A DNA stretch of 64,000 bases from Streptomyces sp. ICC1 (GCF_003287935.1 NZ_CP030287.1:7758869-7822868), one strand, 5' to 3'. Positions 17,855 to 26,985 are shown, counted from the first letter of the stretch. Notes: generated from the letters alone by a model not told the origin. Translations and numbers: made by a program.

Positions 17855-20800
17855 CCTCCTCCGCCTCCCCCGGCCGCGGCACTCCCGGCCGGCTCAGGGC
17901 CAGCATGTGCCGGACCTTGCGCCGCACCTGCGGATCCGGCTCCGCGACGGCGCGGGCGCCGACCAGGGCGTCCCCCTCCTCGTCTCCGGCGCGGACCACC
18001 CACCAGCGCAGCGCCGCGAACCTGACCTCGGGCGCCGGGTCGGCCTCCGCGCACCGGCGCAGCAGCGCGTGCACGTCCGGATGCCCGGCCCAGCGCCGGC
18101 CGAGCGTCCTGACGGCCTCGGCGCGGGTGCGCTCCTCGGGATGGCCCGCGACCGCGCGCGCCAGCACCTCGCGTACGTCGTCCCGGTGCGCCCAGTGACC
18201 GCCCAGGGCGGTCAGTACGGTGCCCTGGCAGGGGTGCGAGGTGTCGGAGGCGACGCCCCGCACGAACTCCCCGACGTCCGGACGGTCGGTCCACCGCTTC
18301 GTCAGCACCTTCAGGGCCGCGCCGGCGACGAGCAGGTCGTCGGCGGCGCCGGCCGCCACCCGCATCAGGACGGCCCGTACGTCCTCGTGGTCGGGCCAGT
18401 GGTCCTCCAGCACGTCGAGCACCGTCGAGCAGGTGGTGCGGTCGGGGTGGTCGGCGGCGGTGAGGAGCAGCTCGTGTACGTCCCGCCGGCCGGGCCAGTG
18501 CTCCGCCAGACCGCACAGGACGGTCGCGTAGGTGTACGCGTCGGGCTCGTCGGCGCAGACCCGGACCAGCAGGTCGCGGACCTCCGGCCGGGCGGCCCAG
18601 TGCCGGGCCAGGGCACGCAGGGCCCCTTGTCTGACGTCTTCTTGTCCGACGTCCTCATGTCCGACGTCCTCATGTCCGGCGGCGGATGCCGTGCAGCAGC
18701 CGGTCAGGACCTCGCGGACCTCGTCGTCCCCCGGGTAGCAGTCGCCCATGACCTGCACGGCGGTGAGGCGCACCCCGGGGTCGGGGTCCTCGCCGGCCCG
18801 CCGCAGGACGGCCTCCCGTACGCCCTCGTGGCCCGGCCAGTGCTCGCCCAGCTCGCGCAGCGCGGTCGAGCGCGCCTCGGGCCAGGGGTCCGCGGCGGCG
18901 GCACGCAGCAGTGCCTCGCGGACGGTGGTGTGGCCCGGCCCGTGTCTGCCCAACGCCCCCAGGGCCGCGGTGCGGACGTCGGAGTGCGGGGAGTCCGCGG
19001 CCCGCCCGATCAGGAGCTCGCGGACGGCGGCGTTGCCCGGCACCTGGCGGCCGAGGTTCCACACGGCGGCCCGGGACAGGTCCGGTGCGCCGTCGTCGGC
19101 CGCGCTCCGCGTGAGGAAGCCGAGGACGTCCGGGTGTCCGCAGGCGTACCGCGCGAGCGTCTGGAGCGCCTCGCTCCGGGTGTTCCCCTCCGGGTCCTCA
19201 CGGGCCCGTCGGATGAGGAGGGCGCGAACGGACGCGTCACCGGACCAGCGCCGGCCGAGGAGCCGCAGCGCGTCGCTGCGGGCGAACTGGTGGTCGTCTC
19301 CGGTGGCGGCGCCCATGACGAGGTCCCTGACGGCTTCGTCGTCCGGCCGTCCCGCGGCGAGGGCTTCGAGAGCGGTGGACCGGCCGTGGTGGTCGGGATC
19401 CTCGGCCGCGCGGCCGGCGAGGAAGGCGCGGACGTCCTCGCGGTCCGCCCACAGCTCGCCGAGCACCTCCAGGGCCATGAAGCCGAGCCCGCCGTCCGGA
19501 TTCTCCGAGGCCTCGCGGACGACCAGCGCGCGGACCTCGTCGTCGGGCCGGCGGCGGCCGAGCGCGTAGAGGAGGAGCGTCCGGTCGATGCTGTGAAAGC
19601 TGCCGCGGGCGAGGGGGATCAACTCGTCCTCGTCGAGCCGGAGATGGAAGGCCAGCAGACCGGCCGGCTCGCCGCTCACCGAGAACTGGCCGCTCAGCCG
19701 GTACCAGCGCAGGTAGCGCGCGCGGGCCGCCGAGTACCGGCCGAACGAGCCCAGCGCGGACGCCCCTTCGTCGAGCAGCCACGGGCCCTTGGAGCCGCGT
19801 ACGTCCAGGACCGTGGTCACGGCGTCGACGACGGCGACGCTGCGGTCCGCGGGCACCCCGCGCCCGCCGGTCTCCGCCAGTGCCCGCAGGGCCAGTACGA
19901 CATGGCTCGCGTCGTCCGGGTCGGTGCGCCGGGCGTGGAGGCCGAGGAGCCGGTCGATGGCGGCCGTCGCGTCCTGCGCACCCAACTGCCCGATGAGCAG
20001 GAGCAGTACCTCGTGCCACGCCGGATGGGCGACCCGGGCGGCGACGACCTGCTCGATCAGCTCCTCGGGCGTCCATTCCGCTTCCTCCCGGTAGCGGTGG
20101 GCGATGTCGGCCGCCGCCAGGTGTTCGAGGAACGCCCGGTGGACGAAGCCGTAGACGTCGCCGCCGTAGCGGGACAGGATGAAGTTGCGTTCGTGCAGCT
20201 GCGTGACCATGGCCCGGGCGGCGGAGGCGGCGTGCGGGGGCGCCACCCCGTACTGGTCCTCCAGGTGGTCGCGGAAGAACCGTTCGAGGTCGCGCGCGCG
20301 GATGTGGTTGCCCGCGATGCCGCCGCGGCCTTCCTGCAGGGTGCGGGCCAGCCGGCGCAACAGGGCCAGGCGCTCTTCGGCCCCCAGTGCGTCCAGCGCC
20401 TCGGCGACGGGCGGGACCAGCGGCGTCTTGAGGAACTTGGCCGCCTGGTCCCACTGTTCGACGAGGACGGCGACGGCGTGCTCGTAGACGCCCCGCCGGT
20501 TGCCCGGAAGGGGGCCGCGGGCTCCGATGATCACGAGGATGGTCAGCAGGAGCGGATTGCCCGCCATCTCCCGCAGCGGCCGCGAGTCCTCCACCCCCGA
20601 GGTGAGCCGCTCCGCCAGTTCGGCGGCCCGTGCCGGGTCGCCCGGGCAGGCGTGGCGGTACCAGCGGCGGACGAACGCGTCGATCCGCTCCTGGTCCAGG
20701 TCCTGCAGGGTGAAGTGCGAGAAGTGCGCGCGCTCCAGGGTGCCGCGGCGGTAACCGATGATCCGCGAGGTCACCACGATCCGTGCCGACGGCCGGTGTG

Positions 20801-21692
20801 CGGCGAAGGCGGCGATGCGCCGGGCGGTCTCCTCCCGCGCCTTGGGGTCGCACACCTCGTCGAGGCCGTCGAAGACCACCAGGGCCCGCCCCTCGGACAG
20901 CAGCCGCTCCCGGACGGGGCCGGGGACCGAGAGCCCGAAGTCCTGGTGCTGCCGGTCGAGGAACTCCTCGAAGCCGCCGTGGCGCCAGGGGTCGTCGGCG
21001 TACCGGCGGAGCTCCACCACGAGCGGGACCCGCCCCGCCAACGCGCCCAAGGGGCCGTCGGGGACCTCGGGTCCACCGGCGGTCAGCGCGAGGACGAGAT
21101 GGCGGACCAGGGTGGACTTGCCCGCCCCGGGGTCTCCCAGCAGGACCGTCCGACCGCCCGAAGGCCCGGCGAGCACCTCCAGCACGTGCTCTTCGGGACG
21201 TTCCAGGTAGGAGTTCCGCAGCCGCTCGATGTCGGCCCGCTCCACCCCCGGCGGCAGCAGGTCCTCCTCGGGGAGCTCCCCGGACGACGCCAGTCGTCTC
21301 CGCAGCTCCCGGGGCAGCTCGAGCGGGGGCGGGTCCGCCCGCACGGAGGGCGCGACGAACACCTCGGACAGCGGGACCGCGAGGTGCCTTTCCTTCGGAG
21401 GCGCGAGGACATCCAGGTCCAGGCCCCCGTACTCCTGGGCGAAGCGGCGCGCGTAGTCCGCCACGGCCCGCGTCACGGCCTGTTCGGGGGGCGGTTCGGG
21501 CCGGGGTGGCTCCCGGTGGACGACGACCGTCGTGTTCCTGTTCCTGATGACCGTGTTGCCGTCACCGGTGATCACGTCCTGCGCGTTCCCGCCGACGGCC
21601 GCGGCCCGTTCGGCCTCGGCCCGCACCCCGGGAGCGGTCGGCCCGGCGGGTGGGGTCGGCCCGGCGGGTTCGGTCGGCCCGGTCCCGGTCAA
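17847..21692 (-). CDS. NACHT NTPase with C-terminal HEAT repeats (NLR-like protein)
   Basis: This large STAND NTPase of about 1281 aa resembles bacterial NLR-like defence proteins. Residues 1-25 are Pro-rich. A Gly-rich motif, ERAAAVGGNAQDVITGD (28-44), follows. The NACHT domain has Walker A GDPGAGKST (186-194), Walker B LVVFDGLDEV (271-280), a VVTSR motif (about 306-310) and NPLLLTILVII. From about residue 640 to the end there are degenerate HEAT repeats of about 30-38 aa (for example ALRLLGRRWSGDASVRALLI). The TTG at 21692, behind GGAGG, is the chosen start; the frame stays open upstream into the broken acyl-CoA synthetase, so the start is uncertain. A small membrane protein diverges from it and shares the 28-44 motif. 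Confidence 0.85.
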   Translation of the reverse strand: MTGTGPTEPAGPTPPAGPTAPGVRAEAERAAAVGGNAQDVITGDGNTVIRNRNTTVVVHREPPRPEPPPEQAVTRAVADYARRFAQEYGGLDLDVLAPPKERHLAVPLSEVFVAPSVRADPPPLELPRELRRRLASSGELPEEDLLPPGVERADIERLRNSYLERPEEHVLEVLAGPSGGRTVLLGDPGAGKSTLVRHLVLALTAGGPEVPDGPLGALAGRVPLVVELRRYADDPWRHGGFEEFLDRQHQDFGLSVPGPVRERLLSEGRALVVFDGLDEVCDPKAREETARRIAAFAAHRPSARIVVTSRIIGYRRGTLERAHFSHFTLQDLDQERIDAFVRRWYRHACPGDPARAAELAERLTSGVEDSRPLREMAGNPLLLTILVIIGARGPLPGNRRGVYEHAVAVLVEQWDQAAKFLKTPLVPPVAEALDALGAEERLALLRRLARTLQEGRGGIAGNHIRARDLERFFRDHLEDQYGVAPPHAASAARAMVTQLHERNFILSRYGGDVYGFVHRAFLEHLAAADIAHRYREEAEWTPEELIEQVVAARVAHPAWHEVLLLLIGQLGAQDATAAIDRLLGLHARRTDPDDASHVVLALRALAETGGRGVPADRSVAVVDAVTTVLDVRGSKGPWLLDEGASALGSFGRYSAARARYLRWYRLSGQFSVSGEPAGLLAFHLRLDEDELIPLARGSFHSIDRTLLLYALGRRRPDDEVRALVVREASENPDGGLGFMALEVLGELWADREDVRAFLAGRAAEDPDHHGRSTALEALAAGRPDDEAVRDLVMGAATGDDHQFARSDALRLLGRRWSGDASVRALLIRRAREDPEGNTRSEALQTLARYACGHPDVLGFLTRSAADDGAPDLSRAAVWNLGRQVPGNAAVRELLIGRAADSPHSDVRTAALGALGRHGPGHTTVREALLRAAAADPWPEARSTALRELGEHWPGHEGVREAVLRRAGEDPDPGVRLTAVQVMGDCYPGDDEVREVLTGCCTASAAGHEDVGHEDVGQEDVRQGALRALARHWAARPEVRDLLVRVCADEPDAYTYATVLCGLAEHWPGRRDVHELLLTAADHPDRTTCSTVLDVLEDHWPDHEDVRAVLMRVAAGAADDLLVAGAALKVLTKRWTDRPDVGEFVRGVASDTSHPCQGTVLTALGGHWAHRDDVREVLARAVAGHPEERTRAEAVRTLGRRWAGHPDVHALLRRCAEADPAPEVRFAALRWWVVRAGDEEGDALVGARAVAEPDPQVRRKVRHMLALSRPGVPRPGEAEEVR

Positions 21693-21717
21693 GGGGCCTC
21701 CAGACGGTACGGAGCAC

Positions 21718-21734
21718 AGCGTTCTGCGAACGCT
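21718..21734. promoter_or_regulatory. Palindromic operator candidate between NACHT and membrane-protein genes
   Basis: AGCGTTCTGCGAACGCT is a perfect 7+3+7 palindrome in the 118-bp divergent intergenic region, 26 bp upstream of the NACHT start. It has the form of a dimer-binding site. No cognate regulator is encoded nearby. Confidence 0.5.
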
Positions 21735-21810
21735 AGCCGGGGATCCGGGGTTCGGGCCCCACTTCGGCGGAAGTACGCCGGGCGGGGCGGCCCGGTGGAA
21801 GGATGACCGT

Positions 21811-22380
21811 ATGACGAGGCGTGCGAGGACCATCGTGTGGGGCGTCGCGGTACTGGGCGGCCTGGCGGCCGCGGGGCTCGGAGCCCTGGTGATCGCGGGC
21901 GACTTGGAGAAGGCCGACAAGGTCGCGAGCATCGTCGGGGCCGTCATCGGCCTGGTCGGCCTGGTCCTCTCCGTCGCCTCCCTCCAACGCGCCCAGTCTC
22001 CGACGCAGACCCCGACTCCGACCCCGACCCCGGCTCCGGCTCCGGCTCCGGCCGAGGCCCCGGCCGGCGGGATCGTCACGGCGGAGGGCGCCCGGTCCGT
22101 GGCCGTCGGCGGACACGCCGGCCGCATCGTCACCGGCGACCGGACCTCCCTGACCACACCCCCGTCCCGGGCGAGGAGCTCGCGGGCGTCGGGCTCGGTG
22201 AGGGTCAGCACCTCGTGGTCGGCTACGCCGGCGAGCAGGCGGGACAGCTGTGCGGCAGCCCCGCTCTCGTCGATGTCCTCGTACTCGGGCACCTGGCCGA
22301 CCACGGCGTTGGCCCGCCGCCACTGCCCGTACCGCACGGCTTCGGCGACGGCCTTGACGGCCCGCTCGGCGGCCGGGTAG
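21811..22380 (+). CDS. Small two-helix membrane protein paired with the NACHT protein
   Basis: The protein has two transmembrane helices (about 8-28 and 38-57), a Pro/Thr/Ala linker (61-85, mostly TP and AP dipeptides) and then a motif ARSVAVGGHAGRIVTGD (94-110) that closely matches the NACHT protein's N-terminal motif. This looks like an effector with membrane module, linker and signalling motif. GGAAGG lies 7 nt before the ATG. After residue about 115 the frame runs antisense through the truncated synthetase gene to a stop at 22380, so the last 75 residues are probably not native. Confidence 0.65.
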   Translation: MTRRARTIVWGVAVLGGLAAAGLGALVIAGDLEKADKVASIVGAVIGLVGLVLSVASLQRAQSPTQTPTPTPTPAPAPAPAEAPAGGIVTAEGARSVAVGGHAGRIVTGDRTSLTTPPSRARSSRASGSVRVSTSWSATPASRRDSCAAAPLSSMSSYSGTWPTTALARRHCPYRTASATALTARSAAG

Positions 22381-24503
22381 GCGGGGATCCCGGAGGCGGC
22401 ACCCGGGGCGTCGGGCGCGGCTCCGCCGGGCGCGGCTCCGCCGGGCGCGGCTCCGCCGTCCGGACCGCCCGAGCCGGGCTCCGGCCGGAGCGGCGCCCGG
22501 CCGCTCGCGGACGCCAGGGCCGCCAGGGCCGTCGCGGCCGTGGGCACCGTCGCGGGCTCCGCGGCCTCCGGGGGCGTCCCGGCAGTCCCAGCGGTCCCGG
22601 CGGTCCCAGTGGTCCCGGCCGCCCGATGCGTGCCGGCCGCCCCCTGCGTCGCGGCCGCCGGGGCCGTCGCGGCCGAGAGCGCCTCGGCCAGGGCGCCCAG
22701 CTCGACGTGGACCACGGCCACCGGCTTGCCGGGGTGCCGCGCCACCGCCTCCCGCAGCGCGTCCGCGAGATCGTCCGCCAGCGCCTGCTCGCTCACCCAC
22801 GGGATCGCCGTGACGATCACCGCGTCGCAGTCCGGCGAGGCCAGCGCCGCGCTGACGGCCGCGCGGAAGTCCTCGGGCGAGGCCGCCGTCGTCAGGTCCA
22901 GCGGCGCGAGCGGCCGCAGCCCCTCCGTCAGGCAGGCGTCGTAGGTGAGCACCCCGAGCGACTCGGAGTTGCCGAGGATCGCCACCCGGGGGCCGGCCGG
23001 CACCGGCTGCGAGGCCAGCAGCAGGCCGACGTCCACCAGCTCCGTCACGGTGTCGACCCTGATCACGCCCGCCTGCCGCAGCAGCGCGGAGACCGTCGCG
23101 TCGGGCAGCCGGGTACCGGGGACCAGATGGCCGGCGGGGCTGTGGCGGCCGCCCCTGGCGACGACCACCGGCTTGACGGCGGCCGTGCGCCGGGCGATCC
23201 GGGTGAACTTCCTCGGGTTGCCCAGGGTCTCCAGGTACATCAGGGCGACATCGGTCGCGTCGTCGTCGTACCAGTACTGGAGGATGTCGTTGCCCGAGAC
23301 GTCCGCCCGGTTGCCGGCCGAGACGAAGGAGGACAGCCCCTCCCCGCGCCGCAGCAGTCCGGAGAGCAGCGCGATGCCGATCGCCCCGGACTGGGTGAAC
23401 AGGCCGACCCGTCCGCGCGCGGGCGCGGGAGCCGGTGCGAGCGAGGCGTTCAGCTCCACCTCCGGCGCGGTGTTGATCACCCCGAAGGCGTTCGGCCCGA
23501 TCAGGCGCATCCCGTACGAGCGCACCTGCCGCACCAGTTCGCGCTGGCGGGCCAGGCCCTCGGCCCCGCTCTCCCCGTATCCGGCGGACAGCACCACCAG
23601 GCCCTGCACCCCGTGTTCGCCGCAGGCGGCCACCGCCTCCGGGACGCGGTCCGCCGGGACCGCGACCACCGCGAGGTCGACCGGGGCGCCGATGTCGCCG
23701 ACCGAGCGGTAGGCCCGTACGCCGTCCAGCAGGTCCCCCTCGATGCCGGGGGCGCGGGCCTCGTTGACGGCGTAGAGGTGTCCGTGGAAGCCGCTGTCCC
23801 GCAGGTTGCGCAGGGCGGCCGCGCCCACTCCCCCGCCGGAGCGGCTGACTCCGATCACCGCCACCGATCCCGGGGCGAGCAGCCGCTGCACGGAGCGGGC
23901 CTCGGCGCGCTGTTCGCGGGCGCGCTGGACGGCGAGGGACTCGGCGGTGGGCTCGAGGTCGAGGGTGAGGTGGACCGAGCCGTCCTCGAAGCTGCGCTTC
24001 TGCTGGTAGCCGACGTCCGTGAACACCTTGATCATCTTGGTGTTGGCGGGCAGCACTTCGGCGATGAAGCGGCGGATCCCGCGCTCGCGGGCCACAGCGC
24101 CGATGTGTTCGAGCAGGGCGGAGGCGACCCCGCGCCCCTGGTGGGCGTCCTGGACGAGGAAGGCGACCTCGGCCTCGTCGGAGGGACCGGTGGCCGGGCG
24201 GCCGTCGGAGCCGATCCGGTCGAAGCGGACGGTGGCGATGAACTCCCCGCCGATCGTCGCGGCGAGGCCGACCCGGTCCACGTAGTCGTGGTGCGTGAAG
24301 CGGTGCACGTCGCGGTCGGAGAGCCGGGGGTAGGGGGCGAAGAAGCGGTAGTACTTCGACTCGTCCGAGACCTGCTCGTAGAAGCTGACCAGCCGGCCCG
24401 CGTCGTCGGTGGTGATGGGCCGGATCCGGGCGGTTCCGCCGTCGCGCAGGACGACGTCCGCCTCCCAGTGGTCCGGGTACGAGGGGTCCGACTCCGTGGT
24501 CAT
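22155..24503 (-). pseudogene. GNAT acetyltransferase / acyl-CoA synthetase (NDP-forming) fusion, C-terminally truncated
   Basis: The N-terminal GNAT domain (about 12-165; VQDAHQGRGVASALLEHIG is the acetyl-CoA loop) is followed by a CoA-binding domain (about 200-330, LLAPGSVAVIGVSRSGGGVG) and a succinyl-CoA-ligase-like domain (about 345-620, FTQSGAIGIALLSG). These match actinobacterial protein acetyltransferases such as PatA. Homology stops at EPDARELLARDG near 22163, where the family's final ATP-grasp domain of about 200 aa should begin. No own stop follows; the frame runs on into the NACHT gene. A low-complexity insert of about 100 aa (TAG and GGAAP repeats) lies at about 22400-22690. GNAT activity could survive. 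Confidence 0.8.
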
Positions 24504-24649
24504 GGGGCCACCTTAAGGCGCGAACGGTTCAAGTGGCCCGGGCGCGGCGCATCGGGCAAGCTGGCGCGAATCAGTGCAAGCTGGGATAGGTCGAACGGCG
24601 GGCGGATTCGGGCCGAAGGTCGGTCCGACCATTCCGGACGTCGTGAGAG

Positions 24650-24665
24650 ACTGGTCTAGACAACC
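24650..24665 (+). promoter_or_regulatory. DasR-responsive element (dre) upstream of ptsH
   Basis: ACTGGTCTAGACAACC closely matches the known Streptomyces dre consensus ACTGGTCTAGACCACT. It lies 24 bp before the ptsH start. DasR control of ptsH, relieved by glucosamine-6-phosphate, is established in S. coelicolor. Confidence 0.85.
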
Positions 24666-24688
24666 GTAAGAACCTGAAGGGCATCACC

Positions 24689-24970
24689 ATGGCAGAGCGC
24701 CGCGTCAACGTCGGCTGGGCCGAGGGCCTGCACGCTCGTCCCGCCTCGATCTTCGTCCGTGCGACGACCGCTTCCGGCGTCCCGGTGACCATCGCGAAGG
24801 CCGGCGGCGAACCCGTCAACGCCGCCTCCATGCTGGCGGTCCTGGGCCTCGGCGCCCAGGGCGGCGAGGAGATCGTCCTCTCGTCCGACGCCGAGGGCTC
24901 CGAGGCCGCGCTGGACCGCCTCGCGAAGCTGGTCGCCGAGGGTCTCGAGCAGCTCCCCGAGACCGTCTGA
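24689..24970 (+). CDS. ptsH: Phosphocarrier protein HPr
   Basis: HPr transfers phosphate from enzyme I to sugar-specific EII components of the phosphotransferase system. The 93-aa protein has the active-site His in EGLHARPAS (about residue 15) and the regulatory Ser region in NAASMLAVLGLG (about 47). GAAGGG is present 8 nt before the ATG. A DasR-type operator overlaps the promoter, tying sugar uptake to amino-sugar metabolism. A strong terminator follows, so it is monocistronic. Confidence 0.95.
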   Translation: MAERRVNVGWAEGLHARPASIFVRATTASGVPVTIAKAGGEPVNAASMLAVLGLGAQGGEEIVLSSDAEGSEAALDRLAKLVAEGLEQLPETV

Positions 24971-25004
24971 CCCCTTCGGGTTCGACCCGCAGGACCTCGC
25001 ACCG

Positions 25005-25054
25005 CGAAGCCGTTGCCCCCGACCCCGGTCGGGAGCAGCGGCTTCGGCGTTTTT
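25005..25054 (+). terminator. Intrinsic terminator after ptsH
   Basis: A long, slightly imperfect stem (arms beginning CGAAGCCGTTG and ending CAGCGGCTTCG) is followed by GCGTTTTT. Confidence 0.85.
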
Positions 25055-25189
25055 CGCCCGGCGGACTTCGATTCCGGCGGTCGGCCCGCGGAAATGAATT
25101 CCCTGGAACACCGCGCCATTGCGCACGGAATTCCCGGCGCCGAATCGGGCGATGCCGCCAGGATATCCAACCTTTGTATACGGCGAATG

Positions 25190-25855
25190 TTAAAGCGAGC
25201 CGCTCGCCGTGTTTACGGCAGGTTGCAAAGTCCTCACGCGTATGCGGTGCGCCCCGGCCGCCCGGTCCGCGTGGAGCGCGGTCAGCGCCCGGGCCCGCTC
25301 GGCGTCGCCCCGGGCCACCGCGTCCACGATCGCGCCGTGCTCCGCCCAGGACTCCACGGGCCGCGCCGGGGCCTCCACCACGTACATCCAGGCCACCTTG
25401 TGGCGCATCTGGGTGAGCAGCGAGATCAGCCCGGGGCTGCCGGACGCCTGGGCGAGCGTCTCGTGGAACCAACCCCCCAGCGAGCGCAGATCCTCCCCCT
25501 GGCCCCTCCTGGCCCGCTCCTGGCCCAGTCTGACCAGGCCGCGCAGCACCTTGAGGTGGGCCTCGCTGCGCCGCCGGGCCGCCCGGGCGGCGGCGAGGGG
25601 TTCCAGCAGCATCCGCAGCTCCAGGAGGTCGGCGGCCTCCTGCTCGGTCGGCTCGGCCACGCAGGCGCCGGCGTGCCTGCGGGTGGTCACGAACCCCTCG
25701 GACTCCAGCGTGCGCAGCGCCTCGCGCACCGGGACGCGCGAGACTCCGTACCGGCGGGCCAGCACCTCCTCGGTCAGCCGGCCCCCGGGGCCGAACACCC
25801 CGGAGACGATGTCGTCGCGGATTGCTGTGCATACCGTGTGCGCGGGAATTCGCAA
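25190..25855 (-). CDS. GntR family transcriptional regulator (FCD/FadR subfamily)
   Basis: This 221-aa regulator has an N-terminal winged HTH (LTEEVLARRYGVSRVPVREA, about 28-47) and an all-helical FCD ligand-binding domain. The metal-binding pattern of FCD proteins is partly visible (ELRMLLEP, FHETLAQ, EHGAIVDAV). A TTG at 25855 with GGAGG 7 nt upstream is the best start; an open frame extends 31 codons further with no ribosome site. It converges with ptsH, and its target is not evident. The upstream sequence is AT-rich for this genome. Confidence 0.82.
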   Translation of the reverse strand: MRIPAHTVCTAIRDDIVSGVFGPGGRLTEEVLARRYGVSRVPVREALRTLESEGFVTTRRHAGACVAEPTEQEAADLLELRMLLEPLAAARAARRRSEAHLKVLRGLVRLGQERARRGQGEDLRSLGGWFHETLAQASGSPGLISLLTQMRHKVAWMYVVEAPARPVESWAEHGAIVDAVARGDAERARALTALHADRAAGAHRIRVRTLQPAVNTASGSL

Positions 25856-25957
25856 GACCGGACCTCCGCCTATTTCGTATGACTGTGCGCGCTGCGACTC
25901 TATTGCAACACACGATAATTTCCGAGGGCGGCCGGTAATGCGAAACATTCACACAAC

Positions 25958-25993
25958 GCGAAGGCCCCGGCTCGGGAGAGCCGGGGCCTTCGC
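25958..25993 (-). terminator. Terminator of the M23 peptidase gene
   Basis: A 15-bp perfect stem (arms GCGAAGGCCCCGGCT and AGCCGGGGCCTTCGC) lies 30 bp downstream of the M23 stop codon. Confidence 0.8.
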
Positions 25994-26022
25994 GGAAGAA
26001 GTGCGGTGCGGGGCGGTGTCCG

Positions 26023-26814
26023 TCAGACGGTGACGCCGTGGGAGCGCAGGTAGGTGATCGGGTCGATGTCCGAGCCGTAGTCGGCACCGGTGCGGGCCTC
26101 GAAGTGCAGGTGCGCGCCGCTGGAGTTGCCGCTGTTGCCCGACAGGCCGATCTGCTGGCCCGGGGCGACCTGCTGGCCCACGGAGACGCTGAGCTTCAGC
26201 ATGTGGCCGTACTGGGTGTAGGTGCCGTCCGCGTGCTTGATGACGACGTTGTTGCCGTACGCGCCGCCCCAGCCCGCCTCGACCACGGTGCCCAGGCCCA
26301 CGGCGTGGACCGCGGTGCCGGAGTCGGCGTGGAAGTCGATGCCGGTGTGGCTGCCGGAGGACCACATGCCGCCGCTCGCGTGCCACTGGGTGCTGACGTA
26401 GGAGCCGTCGATCGGGGAGACGAAGGTGTTGAGGCGCTTGCGCTCCTCCTCGCGGGCGGCGCGCTCCGCGGCCTCGCGCTCGGCCTTGGCCTGGGCTTCG
26501 GCCTTCGCCTTGGCCTCGGCGGCCCGCTGCTTCGCGTCGGCTTCCGCCTTCGCCTTGGCGGCGGCGGCTTCCGCGGCGCGCTGCTGGGAGTCGGCCTGGG
26601 CCTGGATCTCGCCCGCGAGCTCGTCGGCCACGACGATGGTGTTCAGGCCGGTGTCCTCGAGCGAGGGGGCCTTGTCCGCGGCGAACGCGGGACCGGCCAG
26701 GGAGCCGACGACGCCGGTGGCGGCGAGGGCGGCTATGCCGGCGTAGCCGGCGGTCTTGCGGCTCATACGACTGGAACCACGGTGCTTGCCGGCGGCACGA
26801 CTGCCATACGCCAT
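26023..26814 (-). CDS. Secreted M23 family (LytM-type) peptidoglycan endopeptidase
   Basis: This is an exported cell-wall hydrolase of 263 aa. It has a signal peptide (about 17-46, ending AGPAFA), a long Ala/Lys/Glu coiled coil (about 70-125) and a C-terminal M23 domain. The zinc ligands are in SGSHTGIDFHAD and GAHLHFEAR, with YGHM in the active site. The start at 26814 has AAAGGA upstream. A c-di-AMP riboswitch in the leader links expression to c-di-AMP, as known for other actinobacterial cell-wall hydrolase genes. Confidence 0.92.
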   Translation of the reverse strand: MAYGSRAAGKHRGSSRMSRKTAGYAGIAALAATGVVGSLAGPAFAADKAPSLEDTGLNTIVVADELAGEIQAQADSQQRAAEAAAAKAKAEADAKQRAAEAKAKAEAQAKAEREAAERAAREEERKRLNTFVSPIDGSYVSTQWHASGGMWSSGSHTGIDFHADSGTAVHAVGLGTVVEAGWGGAYGNNVVIKHADGTYTQYGHMLKLSVSVGQQVAPGQQIGLSGNSGNSSGAHLHFEARTGADYGSDIDPITYLRSHGVTV

Positions 26815-26829
26815 GAAGGGGCTGATCCT

Positions 26830-26985
26830 TTCCTTCCCTCTCGCCTACCGGGTTAGCTGACGGGTTCGGAGCAGGAAGGTCTCCTACGGGCCTCCTCTTG
26901 CGAGGGGGTCCGATTCACCCCAGGGACACATGTGGGTCCCCGGCTCCCCAGGCTCGCGCCTGACGGGGACTCGGCGATCGCTGTC
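26830..26985 (-). promoter_or_regulatory. c-di-AMP riboswitch (ydaO-yuaA class)
   Basis: On the minus strand, reading toward the M23 gene, the leader contains the conserved pieces GGGGAGCCGGGGACCCA, GGGGTGAATCGG, GTAGGAGACCTTCCTGCTC and GCTAACCCGGTAGGCG in family order. It ends about 15 nt before the start codon. This class is established upstream of Streptomyces resuscitation and peptidase genes, where c-di-AMP turns expression off. Confidence 0.88.

Noticed and set aside
17847..24503. A single 2,218-residue fusion of GNAT/acyl-CoA synthetase and NACHT-HEAT protein
   Set aside because: The frame is open only because stops are rare at this GC. The middle (about 21700-22150) encodes the antisense of the membrane protein gene, and each end matches its own family with a good start or domain boundary.
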